In this document: positions 33,474 to 42,526 of the stretch, piece by piece | Position numbering within the stretch: the first letter of the stretch is position 1 | How the letters are laid out: each line of letters begins with the position of its first letter | Source of the DNA: Streptomyces amritsarensis | Lineage (GTDB): Bacteria; Actinomycetota; Actinomycetes; Streptomycetales; Streptomycetaceae | Direction of reading: 5' to 3' | Length of the DNA: 62,298 bases | Assembly (NCBI RefSeq): GCF_001953875.1 | Contig: NZ_MQUR01000040.1 | Span: 1-62,298 of the forward strand | Program-made: the position numbers and the translations under genes | The notes under the pieces: generated by a model | The model's input: the letters and a program-made list of their open reading frames with translations, nothing else | Told to the model about the DNA's origin: nothing | Database searches by the model: none

Positions 33474-35830
33474 CTCCCCACCGCCCCGGCCACCTGCACC
33501 CGCGACGAACAGCCCAGGCGGCGCATGACCTGCCGGACGTGGTTGACCACCGTCCACTCGGAGATGTCCAACCTGGCCGCTATCTGGCGATTCGTCATGC
33601 CTTCGGAGACCAGCAGTGCCACCTGGACCTGCCGCGGTGTGAGCGACTGGTCCTCCGGTGCCGGTCCGGTCGCCGCGCGGCGTGCGGGCGCCGGCGCCGA
33701 CAGGGCCTCCGCCACCGCCTGCGGCGCGGTCATCCGCACCCCCTCCGCCCAGGCCACCGCGAAGTCCGTCCAGTCCAGGCGGGCGCTCAGATCGGTACGG
33801 GCCCGCTCGGCCGCCGAGCGCCACTCGTCGGCGACCGCGGCGCCCGTCTCGCCGCGCAGGGCGTCGGCCGCCGCCAGCAGCCGTACCGTGCGCGGCCGCT
33901 GGGCGGGCGCGGTGCGCATCAGCAGCAGCGCGAACTCCTCCAGCAGGCCCGGCAGTTCGGTCCGCTCGCCGACGGCGCCGTAGAGCCGCAGGCTCTCACG
34001 CAGCGCCCGGTCCGCCAGGGCCGGCTCGTCGCCGTCGAGGGCGAGCGCGGCCTCCGTGCGCAGCGCCCCCGCCAGAGCGCGGCCGTCCCGGATCCGCCGC
34101 AGCGCCTCCACCGCCCGCTCCAGCAGTTCCCGGGCCCGGCGCCGGTCTCCCTCGGCGCGCAGGACGCCCGCCAGGGAGGCGGCCGCCCCGGCCGCGCCCC
34201 CGGTGACGCCCATCGACTCCAGCGCGCTGAGCGCGGTCACGAGCACGGCCCGCGCTCCCGGCGGATCGCCGGCCTCCAGCAGGGCCGCGCCGAGGTGGGC
34301 GGAGACGAGGGCGTTCTGCCGCCGGTCGCCCACGCCCTTGCCCAGCGCGAGGGCGCGGCGGTGGCGGCGGACGGCCTCCTGCGGATCGCCCAGGGCGAGC
34401 GCGAAGACTCCGGACATGTCGGCGAGGCGGGCCCGCACGGCCTCCGGCAGCGCCGCACCGTCCGCGCCGTCGCACTCGTCGCACCACTCCAGGCCCTCCC
34501 GCAGCCGCCCCTGCGCCAGCCAGGGCAGGCGGCAGCCGAGCACCAGGGCGGCGGCCGCCTCGACCTCGCCCCGCTCGCGCAGCCGCCGCAGGGCCGCCGC
34601 CACGTTGGCGCCCTCGGCCGCCAGCTCCCGCAGGAGGTGGTCCTGACCCGTCCCCCCGAGCCCGGCCTGCGCGGAGCCCACCAGTGTCCGGTAGCGCTCG
34701 GCGTGCGCGTCCCGTGCGGCGTCCTCGCCGCCCGCCCGCGCCAGCGCGTCGCGTGCGTGGGAGCGTACGGGCTCGGAGACGGCCAGCCGCAGTTCCCCCT
34801 GCTCCTCACCCACCACGACGAGCAGGCCGCGGTCCATCAGGGTGTCCACGGCCGGTTCGGCCGACAGCCCCGCCGCCGCCAGACCGAAGCCCGGCTCGTA
34901 CACGGCGAGCCGGTCCAGCAGGGCACGGGCCGGGGCGTCCAGGCCGCGGCAGCTCCATTCGGCGAGCGCGGCGAGCGAGCGGTGCCGTTCGGGGGCGCCG
35001 GCCGGCCCGCCGGACAGGACGGTCGTACGGTCCCGCAGCCGCACCGGCAGCAGGTGCGGGGGCAGCAGCCGCAGTCGGAGCGCGGCGAGTTCGACGGCGA
35101 GCGGCAGGCCGTCCAGCAGGGTGCAGACCTCGGCGACCGCCGCGGCGTTCTCCAGGGTGAGCGCGAAGGACGGGTCGGCGGCCCGGGCCCTGCGTACGAA
35201 CAGCGCCACCGAGGCCACCTCCAGGAGTTCCTGGGGATCGGCCGCGGCCGCAGCCCCGGCCGGACCGCGCACGGGTCCCGGGACCGGCAGCGGGGCCAGC
35301 GGCAGCAGCAACTCCCCGTACACCCCCAGCGGTTCCACGGCCGTGGCCAGCACGACCACCCGCGGATCACCGGAGAGGGCCTCCAGGGCCGCGGCGGCGC
35401 CCGCCCGCGCCTCGTGGTCGCAGCCGTCGAGCAGCAGCAGGAACCGGCCGGGCTCCCCGGCCCACGCGGCCGGCGAACACGGCCCGGCCGGTGCGGCATG
35501 CCCGGCCTGCGAGGCCTGTCCGGCCGGTGCGGCCCGTTCCGCCTGTGCGGCCGGCGCGGCCGGATCATCCGGTTCGGTCAGGGCGGCCAGCGCCCGGTAC
35601 GTGTCCGGCGCCGCGGCGTCGAGGACCTGCACGCGGCCGAACTCCCCGCCGATCTCCCGCATCACCTCCAGCGCCAGACGGCTCTTGCCCACCCCGGCCC
35701 GCCCGGTGACCGTCACCAGCCGGACCAGGGGGTCCCGCAGCCGCTCGCGCAGCATGGCCGCCTCGAGCTCCCGGCCGACGAGCTCCGTCACCGGGCCGAG
35801 CGATGCCGGCAGGGTGCCCATCGCGCTCAT
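33464..35830 (-). CDS. STAND ATPase with C-terminal LuxR-type HTH (transcriptional regulator)
   Basis: 788 aa. P-loop VTVTGRAGVGKSRLALEV (K49), Walker B RFLLLLDGCDH (D135), NB-ARC-like TPR-containing middle, and a LuxR HTH at the end (LTPRQVQVALLVSEGMTNRQ, then IAARLDISEWTVVNHVRQVM). Between P-loop and Walker B there is a low-complexity Ala/Pro/Gly insert (about 90-125). AAAGGAG precedes the ATG at 35830; a second ATG three codons later is possible. Ten nt downstream of the SARP gene, so co-transcribed. Confidence 0.9.
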   Translation of the reverse strand: MSAMGTLPASLGPVTELVGRELEAAMLRERLRDPLVRLVTVTGRAGVGKSRLALEVMREIGGEFGRVQVLDAAAPDTYRALAALTEPDDPAAPAAQAERAAPAGQASQAGHAAPAGPCSPAAWAGEPGRFLLLLDGCDHEARAGAAAALEALSGDPRVVVLATAVEPLGVYGELLLPLAPLPVPGPVRGPAGAAAAADPQELLEVASVALFVRRARAADPSFALTLENAAAVAEVCTLLDGLPLAVELAALRLRLLPPHLLPVRLRDRTTVLSGGPAGAPERHRSLAALAEWSCRGLDAPARALLDRLAVYEPGFGLAAAGLSAEPAVDTLMDRGLLVVVGEEQGELRLAVSEPVRSHARDALARAGGEDAARDAHAERYRTLVGSAQAGLGGTGQDHLLRELAAEGANVAAALRRLRERGEVEAAAALVLGCRLPWLAQGRLREGLEWCDECDGADGAALPEAVRARLADMSGVFALALGDPQEAVRRHRRALALGKGVGDRRQNALVSAHLGAALLEAGDPPGARAVLVTALSALESMGVTGGAAGAAASLAGVLRAEGDRRRARELLERAVEALRRIRDGRALAGALRTEAALALDGDEPALADRALRESLRLYGAVGERTELPGLLEEFALLLMRTAPAQRPRTVRLLAAADALRGETGAAVADEWRSAAERARTDLSARLDWTDFAVAWAEGVRMTAPQAVAEALSAPAPARRAATGPAPEDQSLTPRQVQVALLVSEGMTNRQIAARLDISEWTVVNHVRQVMRRLGCSSRVQVAGAVGRWS

Positions 35831-35840
35831 GGTGCTCCTT

Positions 35841-38540
35841 TCACAGGGGGTTGGCGGGGACGGCGGCCGGGTCGATGCGCCAGAGGCCGGGGCGGATCTC
35901 CACCGCCCGCGACGCCGGCCCGGAGCCGCCCCGCGGCGGCAGGCTCAGCGCGCGCAGCGAGCGCAGCGCGTACACCTCCAGCCGCTGGTCGCGCAGCGCC
36001 CCCGCAAGTTCCAGGCACTCGCCGAACCAGGCCCGGGCGCTCTCCCGGCCCTCCTGCGCCAGCGCCAGCAGCGCCCGCGCGCGGCTCGCCTCGTACCGGC
36101 CCCGGGTGCGGCCCGGCGCCGACAGGGCGGCGAGCGCGGGTTCCAGCAGCGCCGCGGCCTGCGCCGACTCCCCGGCGTCCAGCCGCAGTTCGGCCAGGCC
36201 CACCAGGGCGCGGGCGGCCTCCTCCTCGTCGCCGGCCTCCCGGGCCAGTTCGAGGGCGTCCGAGAACAGTTCGTCCGCCTGCTCCACGCGCCGGTACTGC
36301 CAGGCGAGTTCACCGAGCGAGCGCCGCATCCGCGCCTGCGCCGGACGGTCCGCGCAGCGCCGCGCCGCGTCCAGGGCCAGCGCGTACACGGCCTCCGCGT
36401 CGTCCGGCACCCACCCGGCCAAGGCGTCCGTCAGCCGTACGGTCAGCGCCCACAGCCCCGCCCCGTACGCGGTCCGGGCCAGGCGTACGAGCCCCCGCGC
36501 GCCCGTGTCGCAGACGCGTCCCGGCTCCGCCGCGCCGTCCGCGTACGCCCGGCACACGCGCTCCGCCGCCGCCCGCACCACCTCGGGCGGGTCCTCCAGC
36601 GCCAGCCGTTCCACCGCCAGCAGCCGCAGCAGCTCGGGGATGCGGCAGCCGTCCCGGTCCACGGCCACCAGCCGCTCGTCGGCCAGTGCCTCCAGGGCCG
36701 CGGACGCCTGCGGCTCGGTCAGGTCCAGGGCGGCCGCGGCCTGCCGGGCACCGAACCTGCCGGGCGGCAGCAGCGACAGCAGCCGAAACGCCCGCCGCTG
36801 CGGTTCGGGACAGGCCGCGTAGGCGTCGAGGAGGCGCGAGCGGACATCGACATCTCCCGTCCGCAGCACGTCCAGGCGTCCGCCCTCCTCGCGCAGCCGA
36901 TCCGCCAGGACGGCGGCGGTCCAGTGCGGACGGGCGGCGAGCTGGGCGGCGGCGGTCCGCACGGCGAGCGGCAGCCGCCCGCACAGCTCGGCGATCTCGG
37001 CGACCGTGTCGGGACCGAGGCCCGGCCCGGCGTCCAGCGCGGCGGCGGACCCGAACGTCCCCGCGCGGCTCCCCGCACCACCGGTGAACAGCCCGACGAG
37101 CCGCTGCGCCTCGTCGCGGCGCCACGGTCCGAGCAGCACCGACCGCAGCCCGGGGAGCCCGGCGGGCACCCGGCGCGCCACCAGCAGCACCACCGCGCCG
37201 CGCAGGGCGGGCAGCAGGGGCCGCACCTCGGTCTCCGAGCCGACCCCGTCCAGGACCAGCAGCAGCCGGGGGGCCGCCGCGGCGCCGTCCGCGGGGGCGG
37301 CGGCGGTACCGCCGGCCGCGCGCACCAGCCGGTCCAGGACCGGCCCCGCGGCCGACGGCAGGCCGGGGCCGGCGCCGCCGCGCAGGTCCAGGAAGAGCCG
37401 GCCGTCGGGGAAGGCGTCGCCGACCCGGTGCGCGGCCTCCACGGCCAGCGCCGTCTTGCCCGCCCCCGGCATGCCCGTCACCGCCACGCAGCCGCCGGCC
37501 GGGGCGCCGCGCAGCAGCCGCTCCAGCTCGGCCAGTTCCTCGGTGCGGCCGGTGAAGCAGGGGTCGGCGGCGGGCAGCGCGCCGAGCGCCGCGGACCAGC
37601 CGGCGGCGGCCTCGACGGCGCCGGCTGCGCCCTCTGCGGTGTCCGCGACGGCCGCGGGCGGCCCGTCGTGACCGGGGTCCCGCCCGGCCGAGCCCGCCGA
37701 GCCCGCCGTCCCGGCGGACGGACCGGCGGACGGACCAGCGGCCCGGCCCCCGGCGCGCGCCAATGCCGGGTCGCCCTCCAGAATGCGCCGCTGGAGCCGG
37801 CTCGACGACGGCCCCGGCTCGATCCCGAGCTCCTCGACGAGGGTCTGCCGCAGCGTCGTGAACACCCGCAGGGCCTCGGCCTGCCGCCCGCACCGGTACA
37901 GCGCCACCATCAGGTGGGTGTGGAACTCCTCGTGCATCCGGTGCTCGGCAACCAACTCCTGGAGTTCGGCGACCAGTTCGCGGTGCAGCCCGAGGTGCAG
38001 CTCGGCCCGGATCCGCTCGTCGAGGGCGCTGGTGCGCGCCTCGGCCAGCCGGACGGCGGCGCCCTCCAGCACCGGCCCGTGCGGGGTGTCCGACAGCAGC
38101 GGCCCGCGCCACAGCGCCAGCGCCCGCCGGTGCAGATCGGCCGCGCCGGCGAAGTCCGAGGTCTGCAGGGCCTGGTGGCCGCGCCGGTACAGGTCCTCGA
38201 AGACCAGGGCGTCCAGGGCGTCCGCACCGACCCGCAGCAGGTACCCCGGGCGGCGGGTGGCCAGGGCCTCGCGGCCGTTGTCCGGGTCGGCGCTCTGCAA
38301 GGTCTTGCGCAGGTGGGACACGTACACCTGGAGCGTGGTCGTCGCGGTGCGCGGCGGCGCGTCCGGCCAGAGCTCGTCGATGAGGCTCTCCACCGACACG
38401 ACCTCGTTCGCGCGGATCAGCAGCGTGCCGAGGACCACCCGCAGCTTGGCGGCCTGCGGAGCGTACGAGTGCTCCCGGCGGCCGTCCGAGGGGGCCGCGG
38501 CGCCGGTGACCTCCAGCGGGCCCAGGATCCCGAAGCGCAT
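35841..38540 (-). CDS. SARP/AfsR-type transcriptional regulator with NB-ARC domain
   Basis: 899 aa. OmpR-like winged helix (about 1-100, with LLIRANEVVSVESLIDELWP and LQVYVSHLRKTL) and bacterial transcriptional activator domain (about 105-255, FEDLYRRGHQALQ to VEELGIEPGPSSSRLQ). A Gly/Ser/Ala-rich linker (about 262-315) leads to an NB-ARC ATPase with CVAVTGMPGAGKTALAVEA (K362) and C-terminal TPR-like helices. SARPs bind direct repeats spaced 11 bp and activate biosynthetic genes, so this is the best candidate reader of the TGGCA repeats at 26614-26703 and 30585-30640. It starts 5 nt after the AfsA-like gene. Confidence 0.93.
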   Translation of the reverse strand: MRFGILGPLEVTGAAAPSDGRREHSYAPQAAKLRVVLGTLLIRANEVVSVESLIDELWPDAPPRTATTTLQVYVSHLRKTLQSADPDNGREALATRRPGYLLRVGADALDALVFEDLYRRGHQALQTSDFAGAADLHRRALALWRGPLLSDTPHGPVLEGAAVRLAEARTSALDERIRAELHLGLHRELVAELQELVAEHRMHEEFHTHLMVALYRCGRQAEALRVFTTLRQTLVEELGIEPGPSSSRLQRRILEGDPALARAGGRAAGPSAGPSAGTAGSAGSAGRDPGHDGPPAAVADTAEGAAGAVEAAAGWSAALGALPAADPCFTGRTEELAELERLLRGAPAGGCVAVTGMPGAGKTALAVEAAHRVGDAFPDGRLFLDLRGGAGPGLPSAAGPVLDRLVRAAGGTAAAPADGAAAAPRLLLVLDGVGSETEVRPLLPALRGAVVLLVARRVPAGLPGLRSVLLGPWRRDEAQRLVGLFTGGAGSRAGTFGSAAALDAGPGLGPDTVAEIAELCGRLPLAVRTAAAQLAARPHWTAAVLADRLREEGGRLDVLRTGDVDVRSRLLDAYAACPEPQRRAFRLLSLLPPGRFGARQAAAALDLTEPQASAALEALADERLVAVDRDGCRIPELLRLLAVERLALEDPPEVVRAAAERVCRAYADGAAEPGRVCDTGARGLVRLARTAYGAGLWALTVRLTDALAGWVPDDAEAVYALALDAARRCADRPAQARMRRSLGELAWQYRRVEQADELFSDALELAREAGDEEEAARALVGLAELRLDAGESAQAAALLEPALAALSAPGRTRGRYEASRARALLALAQEGRESARAWFGECLELAGALRDQRLEVYALRSLRALSLPPRGGSGPASRAVEIRPGLWRIDPAAVPANPL

Positions 38541-38545
38541 GGTGC

Positions 38546-39550
38546 TCAGTGGTCCTGCACCACGGTCGTACGGGCCTCGGCCACCGCACGCCGCCGCTGG
38601 GTCAGGGTGAGCGTGACCGCGACGGCCGGGCGTCCCTCGTCGTCGTGCCCCAGCGGGCCGGCCACCGCCGTGCAGCGCAGCGGCAGTTCACGCTCCGCGG
38701 GGCCGCGGAAGTGGATCTGGCAGGCGCCGAGCGTGCTGTGCGCGGAGCTCAGCCCGTGCGCGCGGCCCGCGGCGACCAGCGAGGTCTGGCGCAGCGCCTC
38801 CAGCAGGTGCAGGCCGGAGTACTGGCCGTCCTCGCCGGTGAACACCGCGCTGACGGGGGTGGGGAGCAGCCAGGTGCTCAGCCGGCCCCGCGAGACGTCG
38901 GTCGGCTCGCTGATCACGATGTTCTCGGGCGCGTAGCGGCCCGCCTCGGCGGAGCCGGCCGGGCGCAGCGGACCGTCCGGCGCGTCGTCGATCTCCGGCG
39001 CGGCCTGCAGGGCGCGCCGGGAGTGCTCCACGTGCTTGCGGTACAGCTTCGGCATGAGGAAGACCAGCCCGGCCGCGCCCGTCGCGCACGGACGTCCGTC
39101 GATGGTCACCTGGAGGTGGAAGTCGAGCCCGCGCGGCACCTCGGCCACCACGTTCGCCGGGCGGGCCCGGATGTGGGTGGCCAGCGGCACGGGGCGGGGG
39201 CCGCCCGGGTCGGTGCGCCAGGCGGAGAGGTCGGTGAAGTCGAGGGTGAAGCGGTAGAACAGGCCCGGCCGGTCGTCGGGGACGCCGAAGTAGCGGTGGC
39301 CGACGAACTCGCCGATCTCGCGGACCGTCTCGGTCGCGATCTGCAGGTCGTGGAAGCGGCCCGGGCCGTCGTTGAAGAGCGGGTGGGTGACGGGAGTCGC
39401 GCCGACGAGGGTGAAGTTCTCCTCGCCCAGGCTGGGTGCGTCGAGGGCGTAGTACGCCCGCGAGGGCGGGCGGTGGATCAGGTGCTGGGTGCCCGCGGTC
39501 GCATGTCCATGGATGGTGGGGGGCGAGGTCGTGCCGTTGTCGACTGTCAT
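38546..39550 (-). CDS. AfsA-like A-factor biosynthesis hotdog-repeat protein
   Basis: 334 aa with two AfsA repeats. The first (about 20-170) contains HLIHRPPSRAYYALDAPSL, TPVTHPLFNDGPGRFHDLQI and EIGEFVGHRYFGVP; the second (about 200-320) contains SAVFTGEDGQYSGLHLLEAL and FRGPAERELPL. AfsA condenses a beta-ketoacyl thioester with dihydroxyacetone phosphate to make gamma-butyrolactone signals. Here it heads an operon with SARP and LuxR regulators, so a diffusible signal or a tailoring condensation is plausible. No ArpA-type receptor gene lies in the window. GAAGGAGAGGGAC precedes the chosen ATG; upstream in-frame starts (39574, 39622) lack as good a site. Confidence 0.85.
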   Translation of the reverse strand: MTVDNGTTSPPTIHGHATAGTQHLIHRPPSRAYYALDAPSLGEENFTLVGATPVTHPLFNDGPGRFHDLQIATETVREIGEFVGHRYFGVPDDRPGLFYRFTLDFTDLSAWRTDPGGPRPVPLATHIRARPANVVAEVPRGLDFHLQVTIDGRPCATGAAGLVFLMPKLYRKHVEHSRRALQAAPEIDDAPDGPLRPAGSAEAGRYAPENIVISEPTDVSRGRLSTWLLPTPVSAVFTGEDGQYSGLHLLEALRQTSLVAAGRAHGLSSAHSTLGACQIHFRGPAERELPLRCTAVAGPLGHDDEGRPAVAVTLTLTQRRRAVAEARTTVVQDH

Positions 39551-39801
39551 GTCCCTCTCCTTCTCTGCAGACATGGTGGGGCGGCCGCGGAGCGGGCGGC
39601 CAGCCGGAGCCGGTGTCAGCAAAGTGCATGGCAGGAACTCGTCCGGCCCGCCGGCCCCGCCGGAAGGCGGGCTTTAGCGGCCTCCATGCCGCGCCGGGGA
39701 ACGTAGGTCCGGCCGGGGCCCCGCCCCCTCAAGGGGCGTCCCCCACCCTCCGGGCGGGGCCCTCGTACCCGTGTTCCACAGCCCCCGGAAGGGAGCCCCC
39801 G
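39551..39801. promoter_or_regulatory. Divergent promoter region, AfsA operon and MFS transporter
   Basis: 251 bp with no gene. It contains an inverted repeat CCCGCC-GGAA-GGCGGG at 39656-39671 and a single ATGGCAG at 39628-39634, without a phased partner. It must hold promoters for the regulatory operon (minus) and the transporter (plus). Confidence 0.4.
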
Positions 39802-41229
39802 ATGGCCACCCCAGCGACCGCGCGCACCAGGGGCGCGGCACCGTCCGCCCCCGGGCCGCCGGTCGGCCCCTCGACCCGGCTGCGGTTCGGCTACGCCTCG
39901 GGATCCCTCGTCACCGCGACCTTCACCACCCTCCCGGGCCTGCTGCTGCTCCCGTACCTCACCGACACCCTCGGCGTGGGCGCCGCGCTCGCGGGCGCGG
40001 TCGTGTTCCTGCCCAAGGTCTGGGACGCCCTGCTCAACCCGCTCGTCGGGCGGGCCAGCGACCGGACCCGCACCCGCTGGGGCGCCCGCCGCCCGTACGT
40101 GCTGTGGGGCGGGCTCGCGATGGCCGCTGCCTTCGCGCTGACCTTCGCGGGCCCGCTGCCCGGCACCGCGGGCGCCTGGTTCACGGCGGCCGGATACCTG
40201 CTCACGGCCACGGCGTTCGCCTACTTCCAGGTGCCGTACGTGGCGATGCCCGCAGAACTCGCCGACCGCGAAGAGGACCGCGTACGCCTGGTCGGCGGCC
40301 GGGTCGCGGTCATCGGGGTGGCCGCCCTGGTCACCGGGGCCGCCGCCCCCGCCCTGATCGAGGCCGGTGGCGGCGGTCTCGCCGGGCATCGCTGGGCCGG
40401 TGTGTTCGGCGCCGTGGTCATCGCCGTCGGCGCGCTGTGGGTCTTCGCCGGCACCGCCGGCACCTCCGGCACCTCCCGGACGTCCGGCACCACCGGGGCG
40501 GCCGCCGCCGCCCCGCCCGGCGGCCTGCGAGCCTGCGACAGCGAGCCCGGGCTGCGCCGCCAGTTCGCCGCCGCCCGCGCCAACCCGTCCTTCGCGGCGC
40601 TGCTGCGGTGCGCCGTCGTCCAGTCCGCCGCGACCGGCGTCCTGCTCGCGGGCGCCCCGTACTTCGCCGACCACGTGCTGCGCGACTCCGCCGGGCTGGG
40701 CGCCCTCGTGGTCGCGTTCGTCGCCCCCAACCTGCTGACGGTCCCGCTCTGGTCACGGCTGCGCGGCCGACGCGGCTACACCTGGGCGTCCGCGCTGTTC
40801 GCCGCCGGCTGCCTGCTCCTCCTGGCGGCTCCCGTGCTGCCCGACGCCGCGGTCCTCGCCGTGATGGCCCTCGCCGGAACCGGCCACGCCGGCCAACTGC
40901 TCTTCCTGTACGCCATGCTGCCGCAGTGCATCGCCCGCGACGGCGCCCGCGACGGCGCCCGCGACGGGAGCCGCCGGGCGGGCGTCCTGGCCGGCCTGTT
41001 CACCACCGGCGAGGGCCTCGGCGTCGCCGCGGGCCCCTTCCTGTTCGGGCTCGTACTCCAGCTCTCCGGCTACGTCTCCTCCGGCACCGGCCGCGCCGCG
41101 CAGCAGAGCGCGACCGCCGAGCTGGGCGTCCTGGCCGGCTTCGCGGCCCTGCCGGCCCTCGCCACGGCGGCCGCCGTCGTCCTGCTGCGCGGGTACGACC
41201 GCCCGCCGCCCGCCCCTACCGACCCCTGA
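39802..41229 (+). CDS. MFS transporter, GPH/MelB-like family
   Basis: 475 aa with about 12 membrane helices. Loop motif GRASDRTRTRWGARRPYVL matches the GPH (glycoside-pentoside-hexuronide) cation symporter family, as does FQVPYVAMPAELADREEDRVRL. A Gly/Ser/Thr-rich central loop separates the two halves, and a small ARDGARDG duplication lies near residue 378. AAGGGAG precedes the ATG. Could take up a sugar or export the cluster product; it lies at the border between the biosynthetic and polysaccharide regions. Confidence 0.85.
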   Translation: MATPATARTRGAAPSAPGPPVGPSTRLRFGYASGSLVTATFTTLPGLLLLPYLTDTLGVGAALAGAVVFLPKVWDALLNPLVGRASDRTRTRWGARRPYVLWGGLAMAAAFALTFAGPLPGTAGAWFTAAGYLLTATAFAYFQVPYVAMPAELADREEDRVRLVGGRVAVIGVAALVTGAAAPALIEAGGGGLAGHRWAGVFGAVVIAVGALWVFAGTAGTSGTSRTSGTTGAAAAAPPGGLRACDSEPGLRRQFAAARANPSFAALLRCAVVQSAATGVLLAGAPYFADHVLRDSAGLGALVVAFVAPNLLTVPLWSRLRGRRGYTWASALFAAGCLLLLAAPVLPDAAVLAVMALAGTGHAGQLLFLYAMLPQCIARDGARDGARDGSRRAGVLAGLFTTGEGLGVAAGPFLFGLVLQLSGYVSSGTGRAAQQSATAELGVLAGFAALPALATAAAVVLLRGYDRPPPAPTDP

Positions 41230-41318
41230 TCGGACTCCGCAGGCGTGACACGGGTATGCGCGGCCCCGTAGGCGCAGGATGATGGGTTGATCATGAATCG
41301 GGCGCATCGGGGGATGGC

Positions 41319-42266
41319 GTGACATACGCACGGGGATGGGACGCCGCCCAGGTCGGTTTCGGCCCGGGCGTGCGCGCCCTGATCGAGGAGGAGCTCCCCC
41401 CGGACCGCAGCCTCGTCGTCCGCACCGGGACGTACGTCGTCGACCCGCCCTTCTTCGGCAACGGCGACATCGGCCGGGTGGCCGTCTGCGGCGCCGTCAA
41501 CGAACTGGCCGTCACCGGCGCCGAACCCCGCCACATCGCCCTCGGGATCGTCCTGGAGGCCGGGCTCCCGCTGGAGCTGGTCCACCGGCTCACGGCATCG
41601 GTGCGCACCGCCGCCGCCGAGGCCGCCGTCTCCATCGCCGCGGTGGACACCCAGGTCGTCCGGGCGGGCGAGGCGGACCGGGTCTACGTCACCACGACCG
41701 CGTTCGGGGTGCGGGGCGACGGCCCCTCCCCGGAGCTCCACTCGGTCCGGCCGGGCGACCGCATCGTCGTGACCGGGCCGCTGGGCAGCCACGCCGCCCA
41801 CCTCGTCTCGTTGCGCGACGGCCTCGGGTACGAGCACCACGTGCCCAGCGACTGCGCCCCGCTGGCCGGCCTGCTGCGCACCGTGCGCGCCGACGTCCGC
41901 CACGCCCGGACCGTGGTCGCGGGCGGCCTGGCGGAGGTGCTGCGCCAGGCCGCGGCGGGCCGCGGCCTGACGCTGCGCGTCGACGAGTCCGCCCTGCCCG
42001 TACGCCATGAGGCCCGGGTGGCCCTCGGCGCCCGCGGCCTCGCCCCGCTGGACGCCGCGTGCGCCGGCTGCCTGTGCCTGTTCGTCCCGCCCGAGCACAC
42101 CGGCCGGGTCCTGGCGGCGCTGCACGCCCACCCCCGGGGCCGGCTGGCCGCGGTCGTCGGCGAGGTCACGGCCGATCCCATGGGCGAGGTCGAGTTCCGT
42201 TCCCCCGACGGGCGCCTGCGCACGCGTACCGTCCCCGCGGGATCGGTTCCCGAACGCCTCCTGTGA
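41319..42266 (+). CDS. HypE-like AIR-synthase-superfamily protein without terminal cysteine
   Basis: 315 aa. AIR synthase fold as in HypE (carbamoyl-phosphate-dependent dehydratase of hydrogenase maturation): VVRTGTYVVDPPFFGNGDIGRVAVCGAVNELAVTGAEP, GDRIVVTGPLGSHAAHL and VVGEVT. HypE ends in a conserved cysteine (PRIC) that carries the thiocarbamate; this protein ends in VPERLL, so that chemistry is not possible in the usual way. No other hyp or hydrogenase gene is near. GTG start with GGGGGATG upstream. It probably binds ATP and a different substrate; the role is unknown. Confidence 0.75.
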   Translation: MTYARGWDAAQVGFGPGVRALIEEELPPDRSLVVRTGTYVVDPPFFGNGDIGRVAVCGAVNELAVTGAEPRHIALGIVLEAGLPLELVHRLTASVRTAAAEAAVSIAAVDTQVVRAGEADRVYVTTTAFGVRGDGPSPELHSVRPGDRIVVTGPLGSHAAHLVSLRDGLGYEHHVPSDCAPLAGLLRTVRADVRHARTVVAGGLAEVLRQAAAGRGLTLRVDESALPVRHEARVALGARGLAPLDAACAGCLCLFVPPEHTGRVLAALHAHPRGRLAAVVGEVTADPMGEVEFRSPDGRLRTRTVPAGSVPERLL

Positions 42267-42405
42267 CGGGCGCGGGCCGCGGGACGGGCGCCCCGGGGTC
42301 CCGCGCCCCCCTGAACCGGCTCCCGTGCATCGGCACTCCCAAGTTCGTTGCATGAACAGTGGGTTGATCCCCGTATGGAGCGGCCCGCGGGCGCATATGC
42401 TCGGC

Positions 42406-42421
42406 GCGTACTTCCGTACGC
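42406..42421. repeat. Inverted repeat in polysaccharide promoter region
   Basis: GCGTAC and GTACGC form a perfect 6-bp inverted repeat around TTCC, directly before the 16-bp tandem repeats. A possible operator or short hairpin in the leader of the acetyltransferase gene. Confidence 0.5.
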
Positions 42422-42432
42422 CTGAACACCGG

Positions 42433-42496
42433 CACGTCCGTGCACCCGCACACTCGTGCATCCGCACGCCCGTGCCTTCGCACACCCGTGCACCGT
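42433..42496 (+). repeat. Four tandem 16-bp repeats upstream of the acetyltransferase gene
   Basis: Four consecutive 16-bp units (42433, 42449, 42465, 42481) follow the pattern CACnnnCGTGCnnnCG, the first being CACGTCCGTGCACCCG. Each unit is an imperfect palindrome around CAC...GTG. They end 30 nt before the GTG start, so they fall in the promoter or 5' leader. They could be a multimeric operator or a variable-number repeat. Confidence 0.7.
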
Positions 42497-42526
42497 ACGT
42501 CTCGCGAACCGTTAGGGGACCGCGCC

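Noticed and set aside
41319..42266. Hydrogenase maturation locus
   Set aside because: Only the HypE-like fold is present, the terminal Cys is missing, and no hydrogenase or other hyp gene is visible.
42433..42496. CRISPR-like array
   Set aside because: Units are directly contiguous 16-mers without spacers, and no cas genes are present.
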